NCBI RefSeq assembly: GCF_003851545.1
Contig: NZ_BHVX01000008.1
Coordinates: 62,001 to 126,000, forward strand
Direction: 5' to 3'
Length of the DNA: 64,000 bases
DNA from: Ralstonia sp. SET104
GTDB lineage: Bacteria; Pseudomonadota; Gammaproteobacteria; Burkholderiales; Burkholderiaceae
A model generated the notes under the pieces. The model was not told the DNA's origin and ran no database searches. It worked only from the letters and a program-made list of their open reading frames with translations. Every line of letters starts with the position of its first letter. Positions within the stretch are counted from its first letter, which is position 1. Of this stretch, positions 55,390-64,000 are shown in pieces. The position numbers and the translations under genes are program-made.

Positions 55390-56664
55390 TCAAGCGCCCA
55401 GTAATTCCGCCACGGCACAACCCACCACAACGGTAGCGGCCCGCAGATCATTCAACCGCAGGTTCTCATCTGTGTTGTGCCCGCGCGCTTCCATCAGCGT
55501 ACGCGGCCCAGCGCCATAGAGGATTGTCGGCACGCCATGCGCCGTGTAATGCCGGGCATCGGTATACAACGGCACACCGTGCACTGGCACATCGCCCCCA
55601 AACACCGCCAGCGCATGACGCCGCACAGCGCCAATCAACACGTCTACGCCCGGCAGTTCGGCAAGCGGCTCAGCCAGCAGAATCCGCTCAACCGACACCG
55701 CAATCCCCGGCCGCTCGGCTGCGGCACGCTCAATCACCGCTCGCAGCTCGCCTTGCGCATCGCGCCCGGCCTCTTCGGGAATCATTCGACGGTCGATGCG
55801 GAACGTCACCAGATCCGGCACCACGTTGGTATTGATGCCACCCCGGATCAAACCCACGTTCAACGTTGCGTGGTCAATGCCGGACACGGCTGACTTGCGC
55901 GTCGCCAGTTCTGCGCGATACGCATACACAGCTTGCAGGATGTGGGTGGCCGCTTCAATGGCGTCGATGCCGGTATGCGGCATGGCGGCGTGCGCCTGCT
56001 TGCCGCGCACCGTTACCTGCACGTGCAGGCAGCCGTTATGCGCCGAGGTGATGCCATACGCAAAGCCAGCCGAGATGGCGTAGTCCGGCTTGGAGAGGCC
56101 CTGATCCAGCAGCCATTTCGGGCCAATGTCGCCGCCGGTTTCTTCGTCGTAAGTGAAATGCAGTTCGACCGTGCCGTTGAGCTTGGCACCGCGCTTCTCG
56201 GCATCGATCAGCGCGAGCAGCGCCCAAGTGTAGGTTGCGAAATCCGATTTGGAAACCGCCACGCCGCGGCCGAACATCGTAGGGCCCTGTTCGGTTTCGA
56301 CGATCTCACCACCGTAAGGATCATGCGTCCAGCCCTGGCCGGGCGGAACGACATCACCGTGCGCGTTCATGGCAAGCGTCGGCCCACCATTGCCAAACGT
56401 GCGGCGCACGATCAGGTTGGTGGCGCTGACCATGCCGGCGGCACGCACTTGGGCTTCGGGCACGGCATGCGCCTCGACCGTCAGGCCCAGCGTCTCCAGC
56501 AGCGCTTTGGCGCGCGCCGCGTGCGCGGCGCAGTCGCCGGACGGGTTGTCCGACGGCACCTTCACCAGTTCCCGCAGGAAATCGATCTGCCGCGCGTGCG
56601 CAGCCTCGATAAACGCGCGGATGTCCGCGTCGATGCCGGCGGAGGTGAGCTGAGCCTGAGTCAT
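55390..56664 (-). CDS. M20-family metallohydrolase (ArgE/DapE/ACY1 type)
   Basis: 424 residues. Zinc ligands and active site: AMNAHGDVVPPG (His, Asp), FTYDEETGG (Glu-Glu) and the C-terminal GVPLYTDARH and EARGHNTDE. Dimerisation domain in the middle (NGCLHVQVTVRGKQAHAAMPH). It removes an acyl or carbamoyl group from an amino compound. Its place with allA and alc suggests a ureide-type substrate, but sequence does not prove it; ancestral AllC is a more distant M20 member. Confidence 0.85.
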   Translation of the reverse strand: MTQAQLTSAGIDADIRAFIEAAHARQIDFLRELVKVPSDNPSGDCAAHAARAKALLETLGLTVEAHAVPEAQVRAAGMVSATNLIVRRTFGNGGPTLAMNAHGDVVPPGQGWTHDPYGGEIVETEQGPTMFGRGVAVSKSDFATYTWALLALIDAEKRGAKLNGTVELHFTYDEETGGDIGPKWLLDQGLSKPDYAISAGFAYGITSAHNGCLHVQVTVRGKQAHAAMPHTGIDAIEAATHILQAVYAYRAELATRKSAVSGIDHATLNVGLIRGGINTNVVPDLVTFRIDRRMIPEEAGRDAQGELRAVIERAAAERPGIAVSVERILLAEPLAELPGVDVLIGAVRRHALAVFGGDVPVHGVPLYTDARHYTAHGVPTILYGAGPRTLMEARGHNTDENLRLNDLRAATVVVGCAVAELLGA

Positions 56665-56711
56665 GTCGATGTCTCCGGGGTTGTTGTTGGACGAGGATCG
56701 AAAGTGACTGA

Positions 56712-56730
56712 GCCCCCGTTGTGCGGGGGC
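56712..56730 (-). repeat. GC-rich stem-loop after allA
   Basis: GCCCCCG (56712-56718) is complementary to CGGGGGC (56724-56730). It lies between allA and the M20 gene on the minus strand without a clear T run, so it may be a processing or weak termination site. Confidence 0.5.
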
Positions 56731-56758
56731 CCAGGATTGGTACCGATGAAAGCGGCGC

Positions 56759-57286
56759 TTACTGTGCGGCTTGCATGGCCTCGGCGGTCAGCCACACCGA
56801 TTCTGGCAGGTCCTGCTCGTCGCAGTTGTGGCCTTCGCCACCGCGGTCGACAACCAGGAAGTCGCTCACTTCGCCCAGAGCCAGCAACGGGTGATGCCAC
56901 ACACCGCGCGCATAGTTCACGCCCTGCCAGCCACGTGAAACGAACGCGCGCAGCTTGGACGGATCCAGCTCACCGGCGGGTGCCACGACCACCAGGTACG
57001 GCTTGTCGTTCTGCGGGATGAAGGCCTGGCTGCCACGCGGGTGGCGCTCCAGCATCTTCACCTCGAACGGCAGCGTACGCGGCTGGCCACGGAACAGGTT
57101 GATCAGCGCGCGGCCATCGTCACCCACATCCACGTTGGCGAGGTCATGAAAGCGCGTGGTCGTGCCCTGGTTGATCGGGAACTGCTTGGCCCCTTCCAGC
57201 TCGATCACGTCGCCAAAGGGCGCGAAGGCTTCGCGCGTGAGCGGCTCGATGGCGAGCGCTACGCGAGCGGCAGTGTCTTGGCTCAT
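56759..57286 (-). CDS. allA: Ureidoglycolate lyase
   Basis: 175 residues. Splits ureidoglycolate into glyoxylate and urea. Family motifs: [38 protein letters not shown] and [16 protein letters not shown]. Its ATG overlaps the alc stop by four bases (ATGA, 57283-57286), so it is translationally coupled to alc and the start is well supported. Confidence 0.95.
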   Translation of the reverse strand: MSQDTAARVALAIEPLTREAFAPFGDVIELEGAKQFPINQGTTTRFHDLANVDVGDDGRALINLFRGQPRTLPFEVKMLERHPRGSQAFIPQNDKPYLVVVAPAGELDPSKLRAFVSRGWQGVNYARGVWHHPLLALGEVSDFLVVDRGGEGHNCDEQDLPESVWLTAEAMQAAQ

Positions 57287-58293
57287 TCCAGAACTCCCCA
57301 CAAACGCAGACGCGACACGCCGCCGTCCGGGAACATGTTGAACCGCACGTGCGTGACCAGCCCCAAGTCAGCGATTTCCGCTTCGTAATAGTGCTGCAGA
57401 TCCATCTGCAGCTTTTGCTCGGGCAGCAGCGTCTGCCAGAACATGGCTTGCGTCTTCAGCGAGCTGTCGGTGCCGCCCACCACGCGTGCGGCCTGAATGG
57501 AAACGCGGTCAGCAAAATTGCCTTTGAAGTGGGCGGTGTCGACTTCAATCTTGCGGATGCGGCCCGGATTGGCCAGTGCGATCACGCACCAGTCGTTGCC
57601 CGGCTCGCGGCGGCGGCGCGTTTCCCAGCCGTCACCCATGTTTTCGCCACGGCCCGGCATCAGCATGCGCGAGGCCGGCCCGAAGTGTTCGTTGTTGGCT
57701 TCGACCACGTAGGCGCCGTTTTCCATGGCGGCCAGGTCGAACAGCTTGGTCCGGTCAGCGCCCTTCCAGTCGACTTGCGGCTGGCCGTACACACGCAGGC
57801 GCGCAATGCCGCCGTCCGGGAAGATGTTCACGCGCAGATGCGTGAAGGCGCCGCCGTTGGTCACGGCCACGTAGGCGTGGCTGTTGCCTTGCAGCGTGGT
57901 CGACGGAACGATTTCGGTCCACTGCGTCGCGTCGGTCGGCTCGCCGTCGGGCAGGTAGGCGGCTTCGATGGAAGCGGCCGGCGGGAAGTTGCCGGTGAAG
58001 TGGCTGGTGTCGATATCGACGCCTTTCACCACGCCCGGGCGGGCCAGACGGACGATGCAGTAGTCATAGCCGCCGTTGCGGCGACGGCGCGTTTCCCAGC
58101 CGTCCATCCACTTGCCGTGGTCGTCGTACTTGCCGGGAATGAAGACCGCCGGCTGCGGGTCGAGCATGCGGTTCTTCGGTGCGAAGAATTCGTCAGTTGC
58201 GAACGTGGCTTCGGCGCCCAAGCGGGGGTCCGCCAGGTTCGGATATCGGCGCGTGAAATCGGGTGCGTTCGGATCGAGCATGGGCATCGCCAT
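57283..58293 (-). CDS. alc: Allantoicase
   Basis: 336 residues. Hydrolyses allantoate to ureidoglycolate and urea. Two repeated allantoicase domains are visible: [22 protein letters not shown] and later [23 protein letters not shown], with [15 protein letters not shown] and [21 protein letters not shown] precedes the ATG by 6 bases. First gene of the alc-allA-M20 unit, divergent from dctA. Confidence 0.97.
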   Translation of the reverse strand: MAMPMLDPNAPDFTRRYPNLADPRLGAEATFATDEFFAPKNRMLDPQPAVFIPGKYDDHGKWMDGWETRRRRNGGYDYCIVRLARPGVVKGVDIDTSHFTGNFPPAASIEAAYLPDGEPTDATQWTEIVPSTTLQGNSHAYVAVTNGGAFTHLRVNIFPDGGIARLRVYGQPQVDWKGADRTKLFDLAAMENGAYVVEANNEHFGPASRMLMPGRGENMGDGWETRRRREPGNDWCVIALANPGRIRKIEVDTAHFKGNFADRVSIQAARVVGGTDSSLKTQAMFWQTLLPEQKLQMDLQHYYEAEIADLGLVTHVRFNMFPDGGVSRLRLWGVLE

Positions 58294-58469
58294 GGGAGTC
58301 TCCTTGGTCTTTGTCTCTGGATGTTATGCGGCAGACCCACCGGGCAAAAAACGACGAGTAAGAACACTCGAAACCCTGACGATGGGAACGCCGGAAGTGC
58401 AGCGTAGATGGTGCAAGCACAAGGCTTCGCGGGACTGCATGGACCGATGCTAGCATGTGAATTCAAAAA

Positions 58470-58498
58470 TTGCATACAAAAATTGGATCGCCTATGAT
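58470..58498 (+). promoter_or_regulatory. dctA promoter with an operator on the -35 box
   Basis: TTGCAT (58470-58475) and TATGAT (58493-58498) are 17 bp apart. TTGCATACAA (58470-58479) is the near-palindrome recognised by many GntR/FCD regulators (TTG-N4-CAA core), and it covers the -35 box; the FCD regulator encoded at 60016 is the likely ligand. The alc promoter must lie in the same gap. Confidence 0.6.
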
Positions 58499-58518
58499 GC
58501 CGTCAACGCTCAACAATT

Positions 58519-58571
58519 CGTGACGACAATTTGTTGCGATGCAACGAGCGAAACAAAGCCGTGACGACAAT
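58519..58571 (+). repeat. Direct repeat CGTGACGACAAT and inverted repeat before dctA
   Basis: CGTGACGACAAT occurs at 58519-58530 and 58560-58571, 41 bp apart (about four helical turns). Between them GTTGC-GAT-GCAAC (58533-58545) is a perfect inverted repeat. These lie downstream of the predicted promoter, so they could hold regulators within the dctA leader. Confidence 0.5.
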
Positions 58572-58637
58572 CGCAGCAGACCGAATTAGACGATTGGGCA
58601 AGGCTCGAGACATCTGTAATCCAAAGGAGGATTCATC

Positions 58638-59978
58638 ATGCAACGCTTTACGCGCCCCTTGTTCGGGCAGGTTTTGATTGCCTTGGCGGTGGGCATCGCG
58701 CTGGGCATCTGGGCGCCTGAATTTGCGCAGAAACTGCAGCCGCTTGGCGACGGCTTTCTCAAACTCATCAAGATGCTGATCGCGCCGATCGTGTTCTCAG
58801 TCGTGGTGGTCGGCATTTGCGGCGCCGGCGAGCTGAAGAAGGTTGGGCGCGTGGGCGGCAAAGCCGTCATCTACTTCGAGATCGTGACGACGATTGCGCT
58901 GGCGCTGGGCATTGCGCTGGCCTATCTGTTCGGCCCTGGCCACGGCATGAATGTCGATCCGAAATCGCTCGACCCGGCGGCCATGGCGTCGTACATGAAC
59001 ACGGCCAAGCAGGTGGAATCGACCGGTGTGGCGGCGTTCTTTCTCAAGCTGATCCCGGATACGTTCGTGAGTGGCTTCGTGAAGGGCGACATCCTGCAGG
59101 TGCTGTTGGTGTCGATCCTGTTCGGTTGCTCGCTGTCGTTGCTGGGTGAGCGCACCAAGCCGCTGGTGAACCTGATCGATCAGCTCTCGCACGTGCTGTT
59201 CCGCATGATGGCGGTGATCATCCGTCTGGCGCCGCTGGGCGTGCTGGGCGCGGTGGCCTTTACGGTGGGCAAGTACGGCGCGGGCTCGCTCAAGCAGTTG
59301 GGCTTCCTGGTGCTGCTGTTCTATGCGGCGGTGACGATTTTCGTGGTGGTGGTGCTGGGCAGCATCCTGCGCCTGGCGGGCTTCAACATCTTCAAGCTGA
59401 TCCGCTTCCTGCGCGCCGAGCTGCTGGTGGTGCTGGGCACGGCGTCGTCCGACGCGGTGCTGCCGTCCATCATGAACAAGCTTGAGAAGATGGGCATCAA
59501 GCGCTCGGTGGTGGGCCTCGTCATCCCGACCGGGTATTCGTTCAACCTCGATGCATTCTCGATCTACCTGACGCTGGCTGCCGTGTTCATCGCCCAGGCG
59601 ACCAACACGCCGCTGGCCTTCCAGGACTTGCTGCTCATCCTCGGTGTGGCGCTCATCACGTCAAAGGGCGCGCATGGCATTCCGGGCTCGGCCATCGTGA
59701 TTCTGGCAGCCACGCTGTCGGTCATTCCTGCCATTCCGGCCATTGGTCTGGTGCTGGTGCTCTCCGTCGACTGGTTCATCGGGATTGCCCGTGCATTGGG
59801 CAACCTGATCGGCAACTGCGTCGCCACGGTCGTGATCGCCGCGTGGGAGAAAGACATCGACCGCGTGCGCGCCAACGCAGTACTGGACGGCAAGATCGAT
59901 ATCACCGAAGAAGGCGAGTCGATTCCGCATGCACACGGCACGCCGGCGGTCTCGGCGCATACCGTGCCGCATGCCTGA
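58638..59978 (+). CDS. dctA: C4-dicarboxylate transporter DctA
   Basis: 446 residues, DAACS family; imports succinate, fumarate and malate with H+ or Na+. Signature: FIKMLIAPIVF-type segment KLIKMLIAPIVFSVVVVGI, the Ser-rich pore ELLVVLGTASSDAVLPSIM, and GYSFNLDAFSIYLTLA, then ITSKGAHGIPGSAIVILA. AAAGGAGG precedes ATG by 7 bases. The next gene, a GntR regulator, starts 37 bp later. Confidence 0.95.
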   Translation: MQRFTRPLFGQVLIALAVGIALGIWAPEFAQKLQPLGDGFLKLIKMLIAPIVFSVVVVGICGAGELKKVGRVGGKAVIYFEIVTTIALALGIALAYLFGPGHGMNVDPKSLDPAAMASYMNTAKQVESTGVAAFFLKLIPDTFVSGFVKGDILQVLLVSILFGCSLSLLGERTKPLVNLIDQLSHVLFRMMAVIIRLAPLGVLGAVAFTVGKYGAGSLKQLGFLVLLFYAAVTIFVVVVLGSILRLAGFNIFKLIRFLRAELLVVLGTASSDAVLPSIMNKLEKMGIKRSVVGLVIPTGYSFNLDAFSIYLTLAAVFIAQATNTPLAFQDLLLILGVALITSKGAHGIPGSAIVILAATLSVIPAIPAIGLVLVLSVDWFIGIARALGNLIGNCVATVVIAAWEKDIDRVRANAVLDGKIDITEEGESIPHAHGTPAVSAHTVPHA

Positions 59979-60015
59979 AGCCGGTGTCTGGTCGGACGGC
60001 GGTAAAATCGGCGCC

Positions 60016-60711
60016 ATGACTGAAACCACCGCCGCCGACATCTCCTCCGAAGGCATTGCCGACGACATCGCCCAGGCGATCGTCGCGCACCGGCTGCCGC
60101 CGGGCACCAAGCTGCGCGAAGAAGCGCTGGCGAAGGTCTACGGCGTCAGCCGCACCAAGATTCGCGCGGCGCTGCTGATGCTGGCCAAAGACAAGCTGAT
60201 CCGCATGGAGCCGGATCGCGGTGCGTTTGTGGCCAAGCCGGACGAAACCGAGGCGCGCGAGGTGTTTGCCGTGCGCCGCGTGCTGGAAGTGGCGCTGGTG
60301 CGCGAGTTCATCGCCAAGGCCACGCCCGCCGATTACAAGCGGCTGGAAAAGCATCTGGCCGAAGAACACAAGGTGGCCGCCAGCGGTGACCTGTCAGACG
60401 TCCCGCGCCGCAACCGCCTGATGGCCGATTTCCATCTGCTGATGGCCGATGTGGTCGGCAACAGCGTGCTCAAGGAAATGCTGTACGAGCTTTCCGCGCG
60501 CAGCTCGGTCATCACGATGATGTATCAATCCACCTATGACGCCGTGCGCTCGTCCGACGAGCACACCGCCTTTCTGGCAGCGGCCAAGCGCGGTGACGTG
60601 GAAGGCGCCATCGCCCTGATGGAAGAGCACATGGCGCACACCGAGAGCTCGCTCAAGTTCGAATCGCCGGGCGGCCGCGCAACGGACCTCGTTGCCGCAC
60701 TGCTGGCCTGA
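60016..60711 (+). CDS. GntR-family regulator, FCD type
   Basis: 231 residues. Helix-turn-helix IAQAIVAHRLPPGTKLREEALAKVYGVSRTKIRAALLMLAKDKLI, and an FCD C-terminal domain with ADFHLLMADVVGN and a late LMEEHMAHTE (metal/acid-binding His). Probably senses a C4 acid, ureide or glyoxylate-like ligand and controls dctA and perhaps alc. Confidence 0.9.
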   Translation: MTETTAADISSEGIADDIAQAIVAHRLPPGTKLREEALAKVYGVSRTKIRAALLMLAKDKLIRMEPDRGAFVAKPDETEAREVFAVRRVLEVALVREFIAKATPADYKRLEKHLAEEHKVAASGDLSDVPRRNRLMADFHLLMADVVGNSVLKEMLYELSARSSVITMMYQSTYDAVRSSDEHTAFLAAAKRGDVEGAIALMEEHMAHTESSLKFESPGGRATDLVAALLA

Positions 60712-60719
60712 ACCTCGCG

Positions 60720-61307
60720 GTGCCAACTTACACGCTGCGCGCGCCAGTCTGCGTCGAGCTGGAAATCAAGAAGAGCCGTTTCATCGGATGGGCCGTGCCG
60801 GTTGAGGACCGCGCGGCCGCCATGGATGTCATCGCACGCCTGCGTGCCGAACACCCGGCCGCCACGCACGTCTGCTGGGCACTGCTTGCGGGCGGGCAAT
60901 CCGGCATGTCCGATGACGGCGAACCCTCCGGCACCGCCGGGCGCCCGATTCTGGAAGTGCTGCGCCATCACGATCTGGACAGCACGCTGGGTGCTGTGGT
61001 GCGCTACTTCGGTGGCGTCAAGCTGGGCGCGGGCGGACTCGTGCGTGCGTACACCGACGCCATCGCCACCGCGCTCATGCAGGCCGAACGCGTGGAGCGC
61101 ATCGCCCGCACCACCCTCACGCTTGTCACCAACTATGCCGATGAGGCACGCATCCGGCGCTGGATTGACGATGGCGGCTACACGCTCGTCGATGCGGCCT
61201 ACGATGGGGGCGTGACGTTGACGGTGCGGCTGCCGGTGACGGATGAGGCGGCGGCGCGCGGGGCGCTGCGGGATTTGACGCAAGGGCGGGTGGTGGTGGC
61301 TTCCTGA
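60720..61307 (+). CDS. YigZ/IMPACT-family protein
   Basis: 195 residues. Impact N-terminal domain: KSRFIGWAVPVEDRAAA, ATHVCWALL, SDDGEPSGTAGRPILEVL and VRYFGGVKLGAGGLVRAYTDA, all classic; C-terminal DUF1949. Function of YigZ is poorly known (possible role near translation). GTG 60720 start fits the lead; it follows the GntR gene by 8 bp. Confidence 0.92.
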   Translation: MPTYTLRAPVCVELEIKKSRFIGWAVPVEDRAAAMDVIARLRAEHPAATHVCWALLAGGQSGMSDDGEPSGTAGRPILEVLRHHDLDSTLGAVVRYFGGVKLGAGGLVRAYTDAIATALMQAERVERIARTTLTLVTNYADEARIRRWIDDGGYTLVDAAYDGGVTLTVRLPVTDEAAARGALRDLTQGRVVVAS

Positions 61308-61336
61308 TGCCGCCTCACGAGGGCCTTACGACGGCC

Positions 61337-61564
61337 TCAGGAGGATGCCCCGTCCCGGACGGTCGTTGCTGTATAGGCACCCTCGGCGTAGTCCAGGCAG
61401 GTCCAGAGAATCTCCGCTTGCCGCGTCTCATCCAATGACCGGAAATGCTCGAAGCCACCCGCATGCAGCATGCTCAAAAACGCACGCAGCTTGGATAGCT
61501 TGTCGAACAATTCGGCATGCGCCTGATAAGGGTGAGGATCGGGAACGGCATTGGAATCTGTCAT
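61337..61564 (-). CDS. Small protein of unknown function
   Basis: 75 residues: MTDSNAVPDPHPYQAHAELF..., with LSKLRAFLSMLHAGGFEHFRSLDETRQAEILWTCLDYAEGA, an all-helical pattern of two amphipathic helices. No family recognised. The frame extends 52 codons further without similar composition. A GC-rich hairpin (61594-61619) lies in its leader. Confidence 0.6.
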   Translation of the reverse strand: MTDSNAVPDPHPYQAHAELFDKLSKLRAFLSMLHAGGFEHFRSLDETRQAEILWTCLDYAEGAYTATTVRDGASS

Positions 61565-61892
61565 GGCGTGGTCTCCGTCGAATTGAGGAAACGCGCCACC
61601 CGCAAGAGGCGGGTGGGCGAGCACAGCAAGTTGGACACCGAGTAGCAACGCTCGACACGGCCGAGGCCGTCCCTGCCGGCTCGCCCATAAGGGAGAGCGG
61701 CCACGGGAGATTGACGACAAGGACTTGTGCCAAGCCCTCGCCGGTTGCTAATCGAAGATGTCCAGTCTTCGGCCGCTTTCTCTCGTGGCACGAAAGCAGC
61801 GCCGACAAGTCTATCGGGCTGCGTTTGATGAAGGCAATACGAAACGGGATAAATCAGAAAAGGACTATGCGCGGGGACGCGCAGGGACGCGA
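61565..61892. other. 328-bp gap
   Basis: Contains a hairpin CGCCACCCGC (61594-61603) with GCGGGTGGGCG (61609-61619) and no convincing gene or promoter. Confidence 0.5.
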
Positions 61893-62810
61893 TTATCGCT
61901 CACCCACCCGCGACCAATACCCCGGCTGCCCATACACCGTCTTCAGATGTTCGATAAAGAACCGGATTTTGGCCGGCACCGGCCGCTGCTGCGGATACAC
62001 GGCGAGGATGTCGTAGTCGGGCAGCGCGTAGTCATCCAGCACCGTCATCAGCGCGCCCGATTCCAGCTCGGGCTGGATCTCCCACGTTGAGCGCCAGCCA
62101 AGACCCAAGCCTTCGCCCATCCAGCGGTGCAGCAGTTCGCCATCGTTGCAGTCGAGGTTGCCGTTCACCTTTACGGTGACGGCCTTGCCGTTGTGCTGAA
62201 AATACCAGCCGCGCTGCTGGCCGCCCTGCAGGTTGAAGGCGAGGCAGTTGTGCTTTTCCAGATCATCCAACGTGCGCGGCACGCCGTGCTTGGCAAAGTA
62301 CGCGGGCGTGCCGCACACCACGCGCTTGTTTGACGCCAGACGAATCGCCACGAAGTTCGGATCGATCGCCCCGCCAATGCGGATGCCCACGTCGTAACCC
62401 TCGCGCACCAGATCAACCACGCGGTCGGTCAGGTTGAACGAGATGCGCACGTCCGGGTTGGCGCGCAGAAAGTCCGGCGCATGCGGCGCGACGTGCTTGC
62501 GGCCGAACGCGGCCGGTGCCGAGACGATCAGGTGGCCGGTCGCCTTGTGGCGGCCTTCGGCAACCAGCAGTTCAGCGCGGTCCAGTTCGCCCAGTGCCTT
62601 CTTGCACTGTTCCATGAACACCGCGCCCTGCTCCGTCACCGCAATGCGGCGCGTGGACCGATGCAGCAGCTTGACGCCCAGGCGAGCCTCCAGCGCATTG
62701 ATGCGGCGGCCGATCATGACGGGCGTCACATCCTGCGTGAGTGCGGCGGCGGCCATGCTGCCGTGTTCCACCACGGCGATGAACGCTTCGATCTGCTTGA
62801 GCTTGTCCAT
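61893..62810 (-). CDS. LysR-family regulator, divergent from gcl
   Basis: 305 residues. Lead DKLKQIEAFIAVVEHGSMAAAALTQDVTPVMIGRRINALEARLGVKLLHRSTRR is a standard LysR DNA-binding region; the effector domain follows (GHLIVSAPAAFGRKHVAPH...). It faces gcl across 346 bp and is probably its regulator, as is common for glyoxylate loci. Confidence 0.9.
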   Translation of the reverse strand: MDKLKQIEAFIAVVEHGSMAAAALTQDVTPVMIGRRINALEARLGVKLLHRSTRRIAVTEQGAVFMEQCKKALGELDRAELLVAEGRHKATGHLIVSAPAAFGRKHVAPHAPDFLRANPDVRISFNLTDRVVDLVREGYDVGIRIGGAIDPNFVAIRLASNKRVVCGTPAYFAKHGVPRTLDDLEKHNCLAFNLQGGQQRGWYFQHNGKAVTVKVNGNLDCNDGELLHRWMGEGLGLGWRSTWEIQPELESGALMTVLDDYALPDYDILAVYPQQRPVPAKIRFFIEHLKTVYGQPGYWSRVGER

Positions 62811-63156
62811 TCCATCATTCCAGTTCGCAATGTCTGACCATTTTATGGAGGATTCCGTACGCGGATTGGCGCTATCCAGCGCATATCACCTGTGACGAAT
62901 GACTGAAATGCGAAGCAGTGATGGGATCAATGCTCGCGCAAGGCGCTCGATTTTTGCGGCGCACAAAATCACGGGTAAATGGCATGGCTGCGGGCTTCTG
63001 CGGCGATCTTGTTGCCTCTGAATTGCTGCGGCACGAGAAAGCATTCGATATACATGGTTAGCAATCAACTGACGAAAACGCCGTTTATCGATATCGGTGT
63101 GCGGGAATAGGATCAGCTCCAACCCATTCCCACCTTCCCCTTCCCGGAGACACACC
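62811..63156. other. 346-bp divergent gap
   Basis: Separates the LysR gene from gcl. A TATCGATA palindrome (63085-63092) lies about 65 bp before gcl. No gene or terminator is visible; promoters for both genes are expected here. Confidence 0.5.
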
Positions 63157-64000
63157 ATGCCGAAGATGAGAGCGATTGACGCCGCAGTTGCGGTGATGGA
63201 AAAAGAGGGCATCACCACGGCCTTCGGCGTGCCTGGTGCCGCCATCAACCCGCTGTACTCGGCCTTGCGCAAGGCTGGCAACAGCATTGACCACGTGCTC
63301 GCCCGCCACGTGGAAGGCGCTTCGCACATGGCCGAGGGCTACACCCGTGCCGAGCCCGGCAACATCGGCGTGTGCATCGGCACCTCGGGCCCGGCGGGCA
63401 CCGACATGATCACCGGTCTGTACTCGGCCTGGGCCGATTCGATTCCCATCCTGTGCATCACCGGCCAAGCGCCCCGCGCCCGTCTGTACAAAGAAGACTT
63501 CCAGGCGGTCGATATCGAATCGATTGCCAAGCCGGTCACCAAGTGGGCCGTCACGGTGCGCGAGCCGGCGCTGGTGCCGCGCGTGTTCCAGCAGGCGTTC
63601 CACCTGATGCGCTCGGGCCGTCCGGGCCCGGTGCTGATCGACCTGCCGTTCGACGTGCAAGTCGCTGAAATTGAATTCGACCCTGACACCTACAGCCCGC
63701 TGCCGGTCTACAAGCCCGCGGCCACGCGTGCACAGGCCGAGCGCGCCATCGAAATGCTGTGCCAAGCCGAGCGTCCGCTGCTGGTATGCGGGGGCGGCGT
63801 GATCAACGCCGATGCGGCCAAGCTGATGGTCGAGTTTGCCGAGTTGGTGAACGTGCCCGTGGTGCCCACCCTGATGGGCTGGGGCGTGCTGGCCGATGAT
63901 CACCCGCTCAACGCCGGCATGGTCGGCTTGCAGACCTCGCACCGCTACGGCAACGCCACGCTGCTCGCCTCCGACTTCGTGTTCGGCATCGGCAACCGCT
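63157..64000 (+). CDS. gcl: Glyoxylate carboligase, N-terminal part (runs off the window)
   Basis: 281 residues visible. ThDP enzyme that joins two glyoxylates into tartronate semialdehyde plus CO2. Lead [21 protein letters not shown] and the ThDP-region motif [18 protein letters not shown], where Val52 replaces the catalytic Glu of other ThDP enzymes, a specific mark of Gcl. CCCGGAG precedes the ATG by 8 bases. It handles the glyoxylate released by AllA; the remainder and the usual hyi/glxR partners lie beyond 64000. Confidence 0.95.
   Translation, partial: MPKMRAIDAAVAVMEKEGITTAFGVPGAAINPLYSALRKAGNSIDHVLARHVEGASHMAEGYTRAEPGNIGVCIGTSGPAGTDMITGLYSAWADSIPILCITGQAPRARLYKEDFQAVDIESIAKPVTKWAVTVREPALVPRVFQQAFHLMRSGRPGPVLIDLPFDVQVAEIEFDPDTYSPLPVYKPAATRAQAERAIEMLCQAERPLLVCGGGVINADAAKLMVEFAELVNVPVVPTLMGWGVLADDHPLNAGMVGLQTSHRYGNATLLASDFVFGIGNR

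Overview
The window is GC-rich, densely coded DNA from a betaproteobacterium. Gene content points to the Burkholderiaceae, most like Ralstonia: Bordetella/Burkholderia-type trimeric porin, TorF-like porin beside kdp, gcvTHP-sdaA, NsrR/Hmp/NnrS, MocR regulators, chrBA and purine-breakdown genes. That assignment is inference from gene families, not a database match. I saw no tRNA, rRNA, CRISPR array or insertion sequence.

Layout. 1-1.5 kb: chrB and the start of chrA (chromate resistance), minus strand. 1.7-7.6 kb: a porin, a 41-residue membrane peptide and kdpFABC (high-affinity K+ uptake), preceded by repeated TTTACA boxes. 7.6-15.4 kb: a promoter, tandem glycine riboswitch and terminator ahead of gcvT-gcvH-gcvP, an alginate-lyase-like exported protein, and sdaA; together these turn glycine into serine and pyruvate. 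15.5-18.3 kb: the K+-sensor kinase kdpD, cut off from kdpFABC by the glycine genes and with no kdpE in view. 18.4-22.3 kb: an orphan metQ, a gene-free stretch with three intrinsic terminators and one strong small-RNA candidate, then a REC-EAL phosphodiesterase and a NarL-type regulator. 22.3-31.5 kb: aquaporin-like channel, drug-efflux MFS with divergent XRE regulator, isochorismatase-like hydrolase, thioesterase, porin, and an orphan solute-binding protein divergent from a TctDE-like two-component pair. 31.5-35.8 kb: two stress-type small proteins and a nitric-oxide module (nsrR, hmp, nnrS). 35.8-47.5 kb: MocR regulator with an internally deleted target gene, an MFS exporter, allE, a TQG-repeat secreted protein, rcnA/rcnR (Ni/Co efflux) with its operator, a QseBC-like pair behind a truncated membrane-protein gene, and small proteins.

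47.7-49.8 kb is foreign-looking: two AT-rich, minus-strand genes that are full-length paralogues of each other, share a Trp-Pro-Glu/Cys/Gln-Pro-Gly-Pro-Ser tail and also share a conserved 31-bp upstream element. I recognise no family for them; they are the best candidate here for something undescribed. Beside them lies a VOC-family gene broken by a one-base frameshift in a G run.

50.7-64 kb: LysR regulator, coniferyl-aldehyde-type dehydrogenase and GMC oxidoreductase (alcohol/aldehyde oxidation), then purine breakdown: M20 hydrolase, allA, alc, dctA with a GntR regulator, yigZ, a LysR regulator and the start of gcl. With allE at 39.7 kb these take ureide products to glyoxylate and on to tartronate semialdehyde. 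Several loci carry gene remnants (CMD protein, COG4705-like protein, possible regulator and transporter tails), so local gene decay is a recurring theme.
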